DNA of 64,000 bases from Acanthamoeba sp. SK_2022b (lineage: Eukaryota > Discosea > Longamoebia > Acanthamoebidae): the NCBI GenBank assembly GCA_027943245.1, contig JANDJZ010000067.1:1-64000 (forward strand), given 5' to 3'. Position 1 is the first letter of the stretch; each line of letters begins with the position of its first letter. Made by a program: the position numbers and the translations under genes. The notes beneath the pieces were generated by a model. It ran no database searches. It had not been told where the DNA came from and saw nothing but the letters and a program-made list of their open reading frames with translations. This document shows positions 18,125 through 30,069 of this stretch, piece after piece.

Positions 18125-20457
18125 ATGCTCACACCCTCATTCGCTGCTTTCCGCTGCTGGCGCGATCAGCACGAAAACGAGGTGGACGCTGATGTGAGTC
18201 CGCACGCTCCTGGCCTTCCGCCGAACCAAGGCAGTCGCTACGATTGTCCCGCTCATAACGACGGATGCCCATACTGGACCTACTCCAAAGAGGTCATGGA
18301 CGAACACCTCACTCTGTGTGGTTGGCACCTGCGGACCAAGCTCGCCGTCTATGAGGACAAGCTGACTGATCTCGCCCAGTTCATGATGCGCCTCTGCGTT
18401 GAGGCATGCTCCCCCCTCCCATTTAGTTCTCTTGCCGCTCTATAGAGCGATGGTATCTGTGTAAGTATCTTATCTGATCTGCAGGGTAATATCGACCTGT
18501 TACAAGAGGAGCTAACCGAGCCAGCGGAGCTCTTTGCCCACATCAAGCTATCAGGCCAATCTCTGTTGGATGCTCGCCAAGCACCTAGGGGCGGAGCAGA
18601 GGTACGGTCAGGTTTGTGGCAGCCGCAGTGCGCGTGCGGCTCTATTGCTGCACTCCCCGAGGGTCAAGCATGACGATGTTCTGTCCAATCAAGTCGTTCT
18701 TAAAGACGGAGCCCGAAGACAGCTGTAACATCGCTTCGAAGAAAAAGCGCCGCCGCAAAGCTGCAGAGCCCAGTGTCAACGAAGAGGCGGAAGAGTCTTC
18801 AAGTGGCAGTAGTAGGTACGACGCATGTGCCACGCCACTCCACACCAACAGAGTGGAAATGAGCTGAATGACTGTTGTTGGCGCGTGGTAGATCATCCTC
18901 GTGGCGAGCAGCTCTTATTGCTGAACCGGAAAGAGCTCACGAGGAGAACCAAAAGTTGCTTGCATACGTCAAGAAACTGAAACGGTGCAGCTGCCGCTCC
19001 GCCCTCTCTCGCCGATCATTCAACGTTGTTATCCAGTTCCTAAATATGTGAATGGGTGGGCGACCACTAGGCGCCAAGAGCGCGAATCGGCATCGCAGAA
19101 ATGGGCACCAATTCGGCACGAAGACCTTCATCTCTATGGCGCAGCTTGGACAGGTAACGCATTTCTTCTTCATCAACTTCATGAAGGTTAGCGTGAGAGA
19201 TGGTGGTGGCGGCGGGTTCCCTTTTGCTTGTTGACACTGGTAAATGCAGAGTATCGATGGAATGGTCGCAGGGTCGACGTTAAGAATATCGGCAATGTGA
19301 CCGACGGGGCCAAGCTCGAACTACAACTGAACCTCCTCAGGTTTGGCTCTCGTCAGTTGCGGTGGCCACTTGTGCTTCTCGGTGGACGTAGCATTGACGT
19401 TTATCCCTCAACAAACAGGCAAATAGGTGAGGTGCCGCACTGCGTCCGGATTCACGGCACGTGTGTCACACGCGACGATGAGCTCTTGCTCGTGATGGAG
19501 CGTCCCGGTGACAAGAACCTGTATGAGTTCCTGCAAGGACGCGTACGTTGTTCCCGTGACAGTACTTGTCTCTCTCTCTCTCTCTCTCTCACACTCACTC
19601 TCACTCTTTCATATCAGAACGGGCCTATAGAAGCGTTGGAGCATAAAACGGTCCTGGCTCTGGCGTTGAACATCGCGTCAGGCCTGAACAACCTGCACAG
19701 AAGGGGCATATCGCACAGGAAGCTCTCAGGTATGACTTGTTTTAGGTTTAAGCCTTTAGCACGTTCTAAAACTTGATTGGGTGGCGCTGCGCACAGTGCA
19801 CAACGTGTTGGTGACTCAAGACATGCAGGCCGTGCTCTCCGAGGTATGTCTCTCGCAGATCCTGCCTATCGAGAAGGGCACCGAGTCGTTGAGCACAATG
19901 GATGTATCTCAGTACATGGTACGTGTGCGCCTGAGCCCCGCTCTGGCGTTCGTGACGCTGAGCGGCACCGGATCGTCAGGGCGAGGCACCGGAAGAACTG
20001 GAGAAGTTCGGCCTCTCCATCGAGGAGCAGAGCTCAATGTGGTTCGAGAAGGCAGCAAAGGCCGACGTGTTTACCTTTGGCATGCTCCTTTGGGAGATTG
20101 GGGCCGGCTACCTGCGAACACCGTTCGCGGGGTGCGAGTGGCACGAAGAGCTGGCAAGCGGGAGAAGGCCATTGACTGATGATATGCACCCAACTCTGCA
20201 GTCGCTCCTGGCGCAGTGCTGGAGCCGAAACCCCATGAACAGGTGCTCTCCCCCGCCAGTCCCCTATCAATCACGCCACTAACGTGGGAAACAACAGGCC
20301 AACTATGTCTCAGGTGTATGCTGAGTTACGCAAGCATAAGAAGCAACTCTACAAAGGCGGAAACGAAGCTCAATTGCCCGCAGAACCATCGGCGGAGCCA
20401 ACCAATGCGGTGGAATCACTGAAGGAGCTGCTATCCCACACAAGCCTTGGCCAGTGA
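18125..20457 (+). CDS. Zinc-finger protein with C-terminal TKL-type pseudokinase
   Basis: Supported exon pieces, in order, are a TRAF/SIAH-like Cys-His segment (YDCPAHNDGCPYWTYSKEV ... HLTLCGWH, 18240-18330), helical pieces (GNIDLLQEELTEPAELFAHI at 18485; EPERAHEENQKLLAYVKKLK near 18920), then a kinase fold. In the fold, RWNGRRVDVKNIG keeps the VAVK-type lysine, and HCVRIHGTCV ... LLLVMERP gives the hinge. The catalytic loop reads ISHRKLS where HRD is expected, and SEVCLS stands where DFG is expected. The C-lobe is intact (KADVFTFGMLLWEI, LLAQCWSRNPMN, RPTMSQVYAELRKHKKQ) and ends at TGA 20455-20457. Loss of both catalytic Asp residues predicts a scaffold or regulator, possibly in ubiquitin or innate-type signalling given the TRAF-like finger. 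Introns are short; not all junctions are fixed. Confidence 0.65.
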
Positions 20458-20978
20458 CATTCTACGGAGAAAAGGAAAGCTCTAGGTCATCAATGCAATG
20501 AACGTTTTGAGCCTTTTGAAGGCTCAGTTACCATCACTTATCTAGAACCAGCACTGCTCCCCACATCTAAGGGTGAAGCTCGACTGAGGGGGCCGCTTGT
20601 CTGGGTCATCATCCAACACTGTTGCATCACGGCCACCCAGCTCACTGCAATGAGAGTACATGTTTCTTGATCTGCTCGTTATTAGCCACCGCCGTTAGGT
20701 GCACCTGAGGAATGAGAGACATTACTAGCACAGGTGAGTAGTTTGGCCGACTGTCAACGCCGTAGCCTGCTTAGGTTTCATATCTCTCCGGATTTAACCT
20801 GGCACGGGTCTCTTTCGTTTTCGTTCTCGTTTCATTTTGTTGTTTGTGGCGTTTTGTCGTGGACACGGAAGCGAGAGAAGAACGGCAGAAAGTGCCATTC
20901 TACCGCGCATAAACCCACCCAGCACACTGAAGAGTTTAGTTTGGCCCTTCCTGCAAAGAGAGAGGGCTTAAGACAGAG
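20458..20978. other. Intergenic region
   Basis: This spans 521 nt between the pseudokinase stop and the next start codon. It contains a T-rich stretch near 20810-20850. A plus-strand frame is open over part of it but has no protein-like character. It probably carries the 3' UTR and the promoter/5' UTR. Confidence 0.5.
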
Positions 20979-23900
20979 ATGGACCCGTCGCTCAACTCCT
21001 TCTTCCTGCTCTTGGAGAATGAACTCCGACGCCACCTGCACGCCTTTCTCGCAGCCCTCGACCAAAGCGACACGGTCGACGTCACTGGCATCGCGTCGCC
21101 CGACGTGCGCCTCATGCTTCAGGTGCTGGCCAAGCGATGGCACAGCCCGCAGGCCAGCCACGACCACGCCGCCCAGCAAAAGCAATACAAGAAGAAGAAC
21201 CTTCGCTTGGAGGGCTCCCCAGTGATCGCTGCCAACTTCCTGACCATCCTCACCGTCCTCCACTGCTTCCACCACAACAGTAACACATCTTCCCTTTCAT
21301 CGCTTCGTTCTTCTTTTTTTTTTTAGCCCACACCTTCTTGGTACATGTGTTTTAGGTCCGACGCACTGGGAGGTGATCGAGGAGGGGTACAAGTGCGCGC
21401 TGCGGCTCCTGCGAGCTTTGCACAAGTCCGCAGGCATCGACACCTCCGAGAGCGTGAGCCAGCTGCAAGCCCAATGGGAGGCCCTGGATAAGCAGGGAGA
21501 CTCCGCCTTCGACCACACCCCCAAGGTTCATTGCGCACGCGCACGCGCAAGTTAGCTATAGGCTAACCTTATGGGCGTTTTCGTGCGTGCTCTTCATAAC
21601 AGATCGTAGTGGAGAAGATAGCGCGGCGAGAGGGCGGGCCGTCGAGCGGTGGCGGCTCATCGACTCCGCGGCTGGTGCTCAGGGGCCTACCGGCAGAGGC
21701 CACCGTGAACTCGGTGGTCTGCGCCCTCCAAGCCCAGGACATCGACGTCGCCGAGCCCGATGTCCATCTAGCCAACGGAGGCGACGAGCGCGAGTCCGGC
21801 GCCGAAGAGCCCTTTGTCGTGCTCAAATCGGTCCAAGACCAACAGGCCCTGCTCGAACTCGGCGCCGTGCCCATCAAGAAGACACAGGTACGCGCACTGT
21901 CGACGCACTGAGCCACCTTAAAGCAATGGTGCGCAGCCATTACAACGGTCCGTGGTCTCGCGTTGTCGTCATGTAGGTGCGGTTTGTCAAGCCGGAAGAG
22001 ACGAGAGAGGTCGTGCTCTACCTGCCCAAGGGACTGCCCGCCAAGGTGTTGGCCGGGGCGTGGGAGAACGAGTTCGGCCACGTGCTTGCGGATGACCAAA
22101 TCGCGTGCCTGGATGAGGAGGGCCACGTAGTAACGGTGCGCCTCACCCCCGAGCAATACGCCGAAGTCGAGGATAAGCACATTGTGCTTCTATGCAAGAA
22201 GGTACCTGTCCGAGTGGAGAGCCCTTTGAAACATCACAGCTTGCATAACACACACGCATACCAATGAAAACAGATTAAGCTGAGAATGGTGCAACATCAA
22301 GTCAAGTTGCTTCTACCATCGGCGGGCATATCGACCGAAACCGTGCGAGCGACGGTGGAGGGCCACCTGGCCGAGATGGGCGACCATCTCCTGACGGAGT
22401 TAATCCGTTTCGACCAGTTGCCGTGGGCCATCGCCCACCTCAGCAGCCACGCAGCCGAAGAGGCGCTCCTCAACGCCAAATTCCTCCGAGCTGGCATTGC
22501 TACACCGCCGACGCTGAAACCCACGGCCAAAGCGGCCGACCATGCGGCTCCCGCACTTATAACTCCGACACCCAGCCGCCAGTGGTTTCCTCCCGGCCAG
22601 TTGGTTGGCTCGACCGACGCGTCATGTTCAACTCCGACAAGCGAATCTCACTCTCCCATTGTTAAGCCGAGCGCAGGAGCGGCGGCCCCGCTTCTTGCCA
22701 CCAATGGCGCCGACGATCATGATAAGCAGACCCAGCAGCTCAAGGAGCTGATGATGCTTCACTACCTCAAGAAGCGACGCCCGTTCCTCGACACCATCGA
22801 ACTGCTGTACTCGGTCACGGTCACACTGCTCAGCAAGGACAACGCCGGGTTCGTCTGCGTCTCAGGGCGCTCGCCTGCGGCCCGCCGGAATGACGCTTGG
22901 CTGGCCATCGATGCCATGCTGGTCAAGGCGGCGCGGAGGCAGGCCACGTTCAAATTCCAGGACCCGCTCGTGCAGCGGTGCTTCAAGCGCCAGCTCCAGC
23001 GCCTCTTCACCTTCAGCCCCAATACGGCCATCCACGTCGAGCCCAAGCCCACCGGCACCGGGGCCGTGGACTCGCTGGCGGTGCTCATGATGGCCACCGA
23101 CGACAGGGAGCTCGAGGCGCTCGAGCGGGAGATCATTCGCACGCGCACGCGAATCGTCGTCGCCCAGTCGGCCGCCCTCGAGCCCGTGGCTACACTGGGT
23201 CAGCTCGACCCCGAGCAGCTCGGGCAGCGCTTCGGCGTGTTCGTGGCGCTCGACACGCAGACACGCCGGGTACAGGTAGTGGGCGGCGGCGAGGCGGTCA
23301 AGGAGTGTCTCGCTCACGTTGACAAGCTCAACGGCCCCAAGGCCACGCCCGCCACTCCCTCGCCGCCGCCTGTCAAGCCTCCGTCCGCTGCAGCGGACAA
23401 GACCGGAAGCGGCAGCAAGGCGGCGGCGCCTGCGTCGGCGCAGCCACCGGCGAGCCCGCGTAAGGGGAGTGCCGAGGCCAAGACCCTCCTGCTGTCGCCT
23501 CTCCCCGAGGCCATGGGCTCCAGAGAGCTCGCAGCGCTCGTGCGGGCCGAGCTGGGCGTCGAGCCCACGTTTGTGGCCATGGGTCAAGGGATGGCCTATC
23601 TCCGCTACCGATCCGACCGTACTCCGATTGGGGCCGCGCAGTGCATTGACCGTGCAAGCCCCGAGCAACCGGTAAGCTCCCTCCCGTCATCTGGCGAGCG
23701 AAGAGTCGCTTGACTTGAAAGTTAACTTGCGTTCGGGCACAGATTCGCGTGGAACCGTTTCAGGGCGAGGCGCCCTCTTGGAAGCTGTGCCTGAAAGGCA
23801 GCACAGCGCTGACCAAGCTGCCCCCTGCCCAGCTTGAGGCCGACACCCTCACAGTCCTCCGCGCATGTGCACCGCCGGTACCGCGCACACACACACACAC

Positions 23901-24124
23901 GCACGGGCACTGGTTAACGAGATGTGCTGTACAGGATATGAAGCTTGAAATGCAGCTGGAGCTAGGTAAGGTCAACCTGTGGCACAAGCTCGTCACCGTG
24001 GAGATTGGCACCGAGGCCTGCCTGCGCCGTCTGCAGCAGTGCCTGCCCTCCCCCACCCTCATCGGCCGCGTATCGGTACCGTTTACTGATGACACTCCTT
24101 TGACCAACCGCACGTCACCGACGC

Positions 24125-24194
<70 letters not shown>

Positions 24195-25356
24195 GTGGAA
24201 CTGCGCGATGAAGCGTTTGACCGAGCAGAACAGCTAGCTGATGGTGGTTTGGCCATGTACCTGGCCAAGCGTCGGGTCTCGGCCCTCAAGCCCATCGAGC
24301 AGGCTCACGGCGTCTCCATCACTCCAATGTGGGGCCCATCGTGCCGCGACCCAAAGCTCGCATACGTGCGCGTCGGCGGCCAATCGCCCGACGCCGTCGA
24401 GCGCGCCTGGCGGAGCGTGGAAGGCCTGCTCAAGGCCGTCGTGCGCAAGAAGTATCAGTTCAAGAGTTTCCCCGACACCCTCATGCGCAAGTGCCTGAAG
24501 GGCAAGCTCAAGCAGCTCAATGAGTCCGACAACGTGGCGCCCACGATCTGGTTCGACGATCAGGGGGGCGCCGCGCTGGTCGTTCACGTGCTGGGCGACA
24601 GCCAGAGCGAGGTGGACGCCCAAGACCCGAACCGGCTGCGTATCATGATCGGCGTCGACCGGTCGCTGAAGATGCCCAAGGCCAAGAACGGTCGCCCGAC
24701 TCCGTGCTGGGCCGATCTTGCCAAGTCGTTCGACGTCCTGATCGACGTCAACCCAGATGGCGGTGTCGTAGTGGCCGGCTATCGCGACGCGGTTGCCAAA
24801 TGTGTGGCGCACCTGGCGGGCCTGCTGGGTGGCAGCACCGGTTCTGCCAAGACGCCGAAGAGCAGCAGTGCAACGGCGACCGTGACTACGACGGCCACGG
24901 CCGCCGTCTCAGCCGCCAGTACTGAAAAGACCGCTGCCGAAGCTGGGCCGCATGTTGCGCAGGTCGAGTACACGCTCGTTGAGGCAGGACCGGTAGGCAA
25001 GCTCCAGCTGCCCATCTTACAGGCCAAGTACGGCGTGCGGGTGCAGCTCGACCCTCACCTGCGCATGCTTACCGTGGCTGGCTCTGATTCGTCTTCGGTC
25101 ACGCACGCCGTCAAGCACATCAAGTGCGGCTCTCCTCAACATTCAAGTTAATCCATTTTTTTACTTATTTATTATGTATGTTTAACATTGTATATTCTTT
25201 AATTGCAGGAAATTCATCAAGCGAGGGGCGACGATGTGCTCTGCAGTCGCGGTCGGGTCAGGCTCACTACAGCAGGCCCCGACTGTGGCCACGACCACTA
25301 CGGTAACCGTCGAACCGCCATCGCTCAAGGATGAGGTAGGGAGTCTCACCTCATGA
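20979..25356 (+). CDS. Large protein with RRM-like and KH-like repeats, function unknown
   Basis: Nine exons join in frame: 20979-21279, 21356-21525, 21603-21887, 21977-22201, 22274-23671, 23743-23877, 23935-24075, 24195-25123, 25209-25356, giving 1243 residues. The N-terminus is helical. PRLVLRGLPAEATVNSVVCA (21660) looks like an RRM first strand and helix. Two later blocks look alike: a helix-rich stretch with PFLDTIELLYSVTVTLL then FKFQDPLVQRCFKRQLQRL (22780-23010), and one with KPIEQAHGVSITPMW then FKSFPDTLMRKCLKGKLKQL (24280-24520). Each is followed by a strand-rich module ending in a VVGGGEAVKECLAHVDKL or VVAGYRDAVAKCVAHLAGL motif, typical of KH-like folds. The overall style recalls the tandem RRM/KH array of PARP14-type proteins, but no catalytic domain is visible. 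Binding of RNA or nucleotides is inferred. Confidence 0.7.
24127..24193. repeat. (GT)n microsatellite abutting a 3' splice site
   Basis: An uninterrupted GT repeat fills most of intron 24076-24194 and runs directly into the acceptor tgtag, leaving no classical polypyrimidine tract. Confidence 0.9.
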
Positions 25357-25810
25357 CCCTTGCTCACTCCGTTTAACCCACCACGCGCTCCAGACACCAT
25401 TGGCCACCGCAGACGAAGTTGGTTTGATCGAGCTCGACCAATGACCCCTTCTCAATCACACAGGCGTATGCGGTCGCTTACAAGTCGAATGTGCCAACGC
25501 TGCATTGGAAATGCCTATCTTTTAGGGTTAGGTCAAGGTTAGGTCAACCCTAAGAAAGTTGAATGAATACGTAACGTGAACGGTAACTAGGGTTAAACTC
25601 AGCGTTGTTTAAACTCCGCGTTGTTTGCTCCCCCTCTTTGTTTTTCTTGTTCTTTAAACCTGTGCACACAAATCGCTGTTGGCTCTGCGGACCTTGTCTC
25701 CGAAAAGGTCAAGGGAGCAAAAGCATTCCATGAACTCCGTTCTTCGTTGGTCGACACAATACCTTGCCCTATCGGCACAGCAACCGCCAAGGCCGCTTCT
25801 TTCCGACACC
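25357..25810. other. Intergenic region
   Basis: This is a 454-nt spacer with AGGGTTAGGTCAAGGTTAGG-like direct repeats near 25524-25545 and an AT-rich part near 25560-25680. No exon is supported. It is the likely promoter of the F-box gene. Confidence 0.45.
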
Positions 25811-27874
25811 ATGGAAGAGAATGCAGCCGCGAGTTGGATGAACTTGGATGACAACCTGCGCGCATGCGTGCTGCTCCACCTCGAACCGCGCGATCTTGCC
25901 CTTGTACCAACCCCCGTTTGCGTTGTTTTGCCAGTGAAAAATGACTTATCGTTAGGTGGTGGGGGGCAGGTGGCGCAAGCGAGCAGCGCCATGGCGAAGG
26001 AGTCAGATGGTGAAGTGGTGTGGGCCACGCTCTTTCTGCGCCGGTTCGGGAGCGACTTTTGGGGCGAAAACGTAGGCCCGCACCCCTACAACGTACCTCC
26101 TCCGTCACGCCAGCATCGATTAGCTCGCCCATAATCACCGTCCATTGGCCACGACCTTGACATCGTTGCCATCGTCATCATCAGGAGGTAGGTTCGAGGC
26201 CGGCCAACAGATGGCTCAGCATGCCGGCCGTGTCGGTGTTCGAGGCCTATGTCAACGGTCACCCCTGGTCAACTGATGCCGACGTCGTCGCGGGCGAGGC
26301 CACTAGGAACGGCCTGCTCGCGTTCGCGAAAGAACGCCAAGTCGACGAAAACGCCGCTAGCGGAAGGGGACGAGGCGGATGGAAGAACGCCTACCGACGG
26401 TTTCACATCACACGCACTCACGCAACGCACGCCCAGTGACAATTAAGTGATGGCTTGTCTTGTGTGTGGGTAGGATGCACGATATGGTGTCCGCGTGGCA
26501 GCGGGTTTGTGAGGTAGGAGTGCTGGTGGCCGGTGAGACTTCATTCGGGCGCCTGTCGACCATCACTGACTCCATTAAGGAGACAATTCGCAATGGTGAC
26601 AATCTCTGTCCCCACCTACTGACTCTGCCCGTGTACCACCGACCGATCTGACTGCAACACGACTGAAAACAGGCGAAGTTTTGTGGCCGCGCAAACCGCC
26701 AAAGCAGGTAGTCCAGTACGATGATATTCTGAGCCCGGCTGGTACGCCACTTGTTCAACACCAATAAGTAAAATGAATATTTTAAGGATTTAAAAAAAAT
26801 CATTTGTAAAGGAAATGCGCGGGTGTTACGCATCCGCGTGCCGGCACCCAACAATTGGGCACACTTCTGCGTGGTCCGCCGGCCCCGGTACGCGCCTCAC
26901 CGTCCGTGTGCCAGTGCGTGAGGCTCAACGCGACGGCGGGTGTGTCCACAGGCACTGGTGGAAGAACACCGCCGGCAAGGATGATGCGGAGGCCGCCACG
27001 GGCGCGACCCTCGATGAGAACGAGGATGGCGAGGAGGACGGTAAGAAGCCAAGGCTAGCCGTCCATTTCCGGGGCATGCGGCTTGCCGACATGCGCAGGT
27101 GGGGCGGGTATTACAAGCGTCTGCACCTGATCTACGCCATCGACTGTGAGCGCATAGCCGAGCCCGACTATCAGGAACAGGTATTGGGGAGCGTTAGTCT
27201 CTCGGATGACTGCCGTTCGGTAGATTTGACCTCGCAATACACCACACTCACACACACACACACCACACACACACACCACATCACACAACATCTACTGGAA
27301 TGGGTGGCAGGTGTTCAGGGAGTTACATGGCCTGTTGGGTGAGGGGAAGGACCAGTTCGACCAGGGCCTCTTTGTCAACCTGCACCTCATCAACGCTCCG
27401 GCCGACTTTGGTCCCGAACGCATCCTCGAGCGTCTAAAGGTGGCGGCCGTGCGTATGTTAATGTGTGTGTGAGAACAGTTAAGTAATGATCGTTGGTGAT
27501 GCAGATTCCGGTGTTTGTAGAGCCTAATCACTGGTGTCCGTTCTATGCTGGACCCGTGGTGTTCGTTGTCACGTCCTTCACCATGCCTCCCGAAGGCCAA
27601 GACGAGCCGATCTCTGGTGAAGTCCACTTCTCTATGGATGGTGATTGCACGCATGCATACGCGCACTGACTGGTGTTGTTTTATTTGACGTTTTGTTGTC
27701 TCCTCGTTAGAGCGTACGAAGCGAGAGAAGCTGATCACGAGGAGCCTCCTGTGGCTGACCAACCAGCCCATGGCCGGCCGCGCCAACGCCTACGTGATGC
27801 CAGAGAGGGGAGCCCTGTGGTTGTGCGCCCTCACCGACCAACGCTCCCTTAGAGGGATGCTGACTTCGCCTTGA
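25811..27874 (+). CDS. F-box-containing protein
   Basis: Exon 1 (25811-25903) and exon 2 (25970-26071) join in phase to WMNLDDNLRACVLLHLEPRD then LALVAQASSAMAKESDGEVV and WATLFLRRFGSDF. This is an F-box: the LHLEPRDLALV core, then the trailing W and RRFG. The box binds Skp1 in SCF ubiquitin ligases. Later pieces are GGWKNAYRR joined to MHDMVSAWQRVCE (26475), a segment at 26940-27180 (HFRGMRLADMRRWGGYYKRL), one at 27310-27440 (VFRELHGLLGEG, QFDQGLFVNLHLINAPADFG), one at 27505-27640 (VFVEPNHWCPFYAGPVVFVV) and the last at 27713-27874 ending GMLTSP. The C-terminal substrate module matches nothing I know. Intron boundaries between 26190 and 26940 are approximate. Confidence 0.6.
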
Positions 27875-28106
27875 TCAGTCCACATTGTTAACCGCGTTGA
27901 AAGAAGACACGCGGCGTTGGCGAGTGGCGCATCACCGGCAAGGCCGGCCTCTCCAAGAAAAACGTTTCCTTATTTGTATATACAGTCGAGTACCATCGAG
28001 CAGGAGGAAGGGTCATGTGTACAACTGTGAGTGCGGAGGAGATGAGGAGGAGGTGTGGATGAATATACATCGCACAGTGAGGGCGAGAGGGGAGGAGGAT
28101 GCTTGA

Positions 28107-28895
28107 TCAGGCGTCGTTTTGCTGGAGGTTGTTCCTGATGTGCCGCACCATCATGGGCAGGTAATGGTCGAGACCGGGAACCTGGAGGCCCACCACCTTG
28201 GCCTTGTCGTCCCAGCTCCGCAGCTTGAGAATTGCGTCGAACAGGGGGCTCTTCTCGAAAGCCTGCGCCTCGACATCGCCCATGGGACCACCCTGATACT
28301 CGAGGGTGAGCTTGCTGGCGGGCGAGAGCTTCCTCGCGTAGTGCTCGTGCTTCCACACCAGGTAGCGCTGTCACCACACGTCACACACAACAACACGCGC
28401 CGTAAGAACGTGAGCACGGTGTGTAGAGCAAGTGATCGTAAGCAAAATCCCACCTTGGCCTGGACGTGACCGCAGACGAGCTGGGCGACCTTGTCCGAGA
28501 AGCCCATGCGCAGGAGATAGGTGGCGCCCAGCGTCTCGTGATTGTGCACACCCACGGCGCCCATTCTTGCCAGCGAGCTTTCGTCTTGGTCTACGTCGAG
28601 GTTGAGATGGCCCACGTCGTGCAGCATCGCGCCGAGCACCGTTTCATCGTCGGCCCCTATTGTTGGTTGGGGAGAGGAGAATGGGGAGGGGGTCAGAGAG
28701 AGAGAAAGCCACCTCACTCGAGGAGCAGCTGTCACGGTATGGAGGGGCCTGACCTGAGTCAGCGGCGAACTTGGCGCACTGGAGGGCGTGCTCGAGCTGC
28801 GATATGGCCTCGCCAATGTAGTCCATCTCTGTGGATGCACGTAGTACAGCGGCCACGCGTTCCGCTCTCTCTACTGCCAACTGATCTAGGGACAT
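28107..28895 (-). CDS. PhnZ-like HD-domain oxygenase/phosphohydrolase
   Basis: Three exons (28895-28754, 28656-28454, 28367-28107) join in phase to 201 residues, close to the usual length of about 190. Motifs in order are YIGEAISQLEHALQCAKFA (histidine of the first HD-family motif), LGAMLHDVGHLNLD (the HD pair), HNHETLGATYLLRMGF, CGHVQAKRYLV, and a C-terminal DAILKLRSWDDKAKV. These are the blocks of the di-iron HD oxygenases typified by PhnZ, which breaks the C-P bond of 2-amino-1-hydroxyethylphosphonate, and relatives such as TmpB. In this family the protein would oxidise a phosphonate or a similar small molecule. The substrate is unproven. The gene diverges from the PWWP gene. Confidence 0.8.
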
Positions 28896-30069
28896 GCTCT
28901 GGAGAGTTTGTCGTCAAGGAGTGGGCATGTCAGGTAGTGGTCCAAGCACGCAAGCTCTCAATCTGCGTCTGGAAAGAGACAGAGATAAAAAAGATGCACG
29001 CATCATTTTCTGGTACCTTGAGTAATTTGATCGTTGAGGCACGAAATATGGGTATATCCGCAGGTGGTGGCTGACAGATAGAAGAACCTTGAAAAGGCCG
29101 TGCGATAGAAACGACAGCAACAGGCAGCGGACGCAGAGAGACGAGGGGTGTCCCCCAGATTTCTCCGACTCCATTCCGCCGGCAAGTTCGGGGCCACGGG
29201 GCATGCGATCCGAGGAATGCGAAAACTTCGAGGAAGAGAGCCGTTGGCTTTGGGCCATTGGTAGTGGCTGGCTGTGCTGCGTTCAGGTCTTGGGGGGTCT
29301 GTGCGCTACCAAACGGTCACTGCGGGGGCCACATCTTGTTGTTGTTGGATTCTGTTCTCGAATCGTCGTCGGCTTTGCGCGCGGGTCTCTCGCTGTCTCT
29401 CACTCTCTCTCTCACTGTGCGTTTCTTCCTCGACCTCGCGAGGGGCCAAGAGAAAGGACCAAGGGAGCGAGGACGCAACGTCACGCACCATCGAATCGAT
29501 TTGTAAGGGAGGCCGGGTCGTACACCACGTCCCCCTCACCTTCAACATCATCTTCCACTCTGCGCAAACCCTCATACTCTAGCCCCCCACCTTTGCTAAA
29601 CAAGTCGGCCTCATTGGCCTACGGTCGTAGTAGTAGTACAACTACTTCTGCTGCCACTACTAGCACAACCTCGGTGGGCGAGTCTCGGTCGAGGCAGCGC
29701 CGAATCAGAAAGCGCCAGCGCCTTCAACGGCTACAGCAGCAACAGCAACAGCAGCAACAGCGCACTCCTTCTCCAACAACACAGTCTACGACTGCCACCA
29801 GCACCACTCCATCACCAAGCCAACCAAATCGGTTGCCCACCCCATCGCCTAAGATCGCACCATCGCCGCGACCTTCGGCGCCCGCGACTCCCAATCGCCC
29901 CCACCCTTATCCCAATCCGCAAGCACCTCGTCGCCCCTCCGCATCGCCTCAGCAGAACGTTCTGCCGGCGATCTCCAAAGACAAGAAGACCCCAGCGACT
30001 ACTCCTGCAGAACCGCAGCAGCAGCAAGAAGAAGAGGAACCTGTTCGTTTCTTCGTAACACGTCTAAAG
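28896..30069. promoter_or_regulatory. Divergent spacer with a long Ser/Pro/Gln-rich open frame
   Basis: This is the region between the HD-domain gene and the PWWP start. The part near 28896-29200 is the likely shared promoter. From the ATG at 29203 a plus-strand frame is open without stop into the PWWP start at 30070. It encodes a low-complexity Ser/Thr/Pro-rich segment with a Gln run near 29733-29760 written in mixed CAG/CAA codons. It may be a disordered N-terminal extension of the PWWP protein or a 5' leader; the sequence alone does not decide. Confidence 0.4.

Noticed and set aside
20979..25356. Repeat protein considered as a PARP14-type enzyme
   Set aside because: No PARP catalytic, macro or WWE motif could be found before the stop at 25356; only the RRM/KH-like style is similar.
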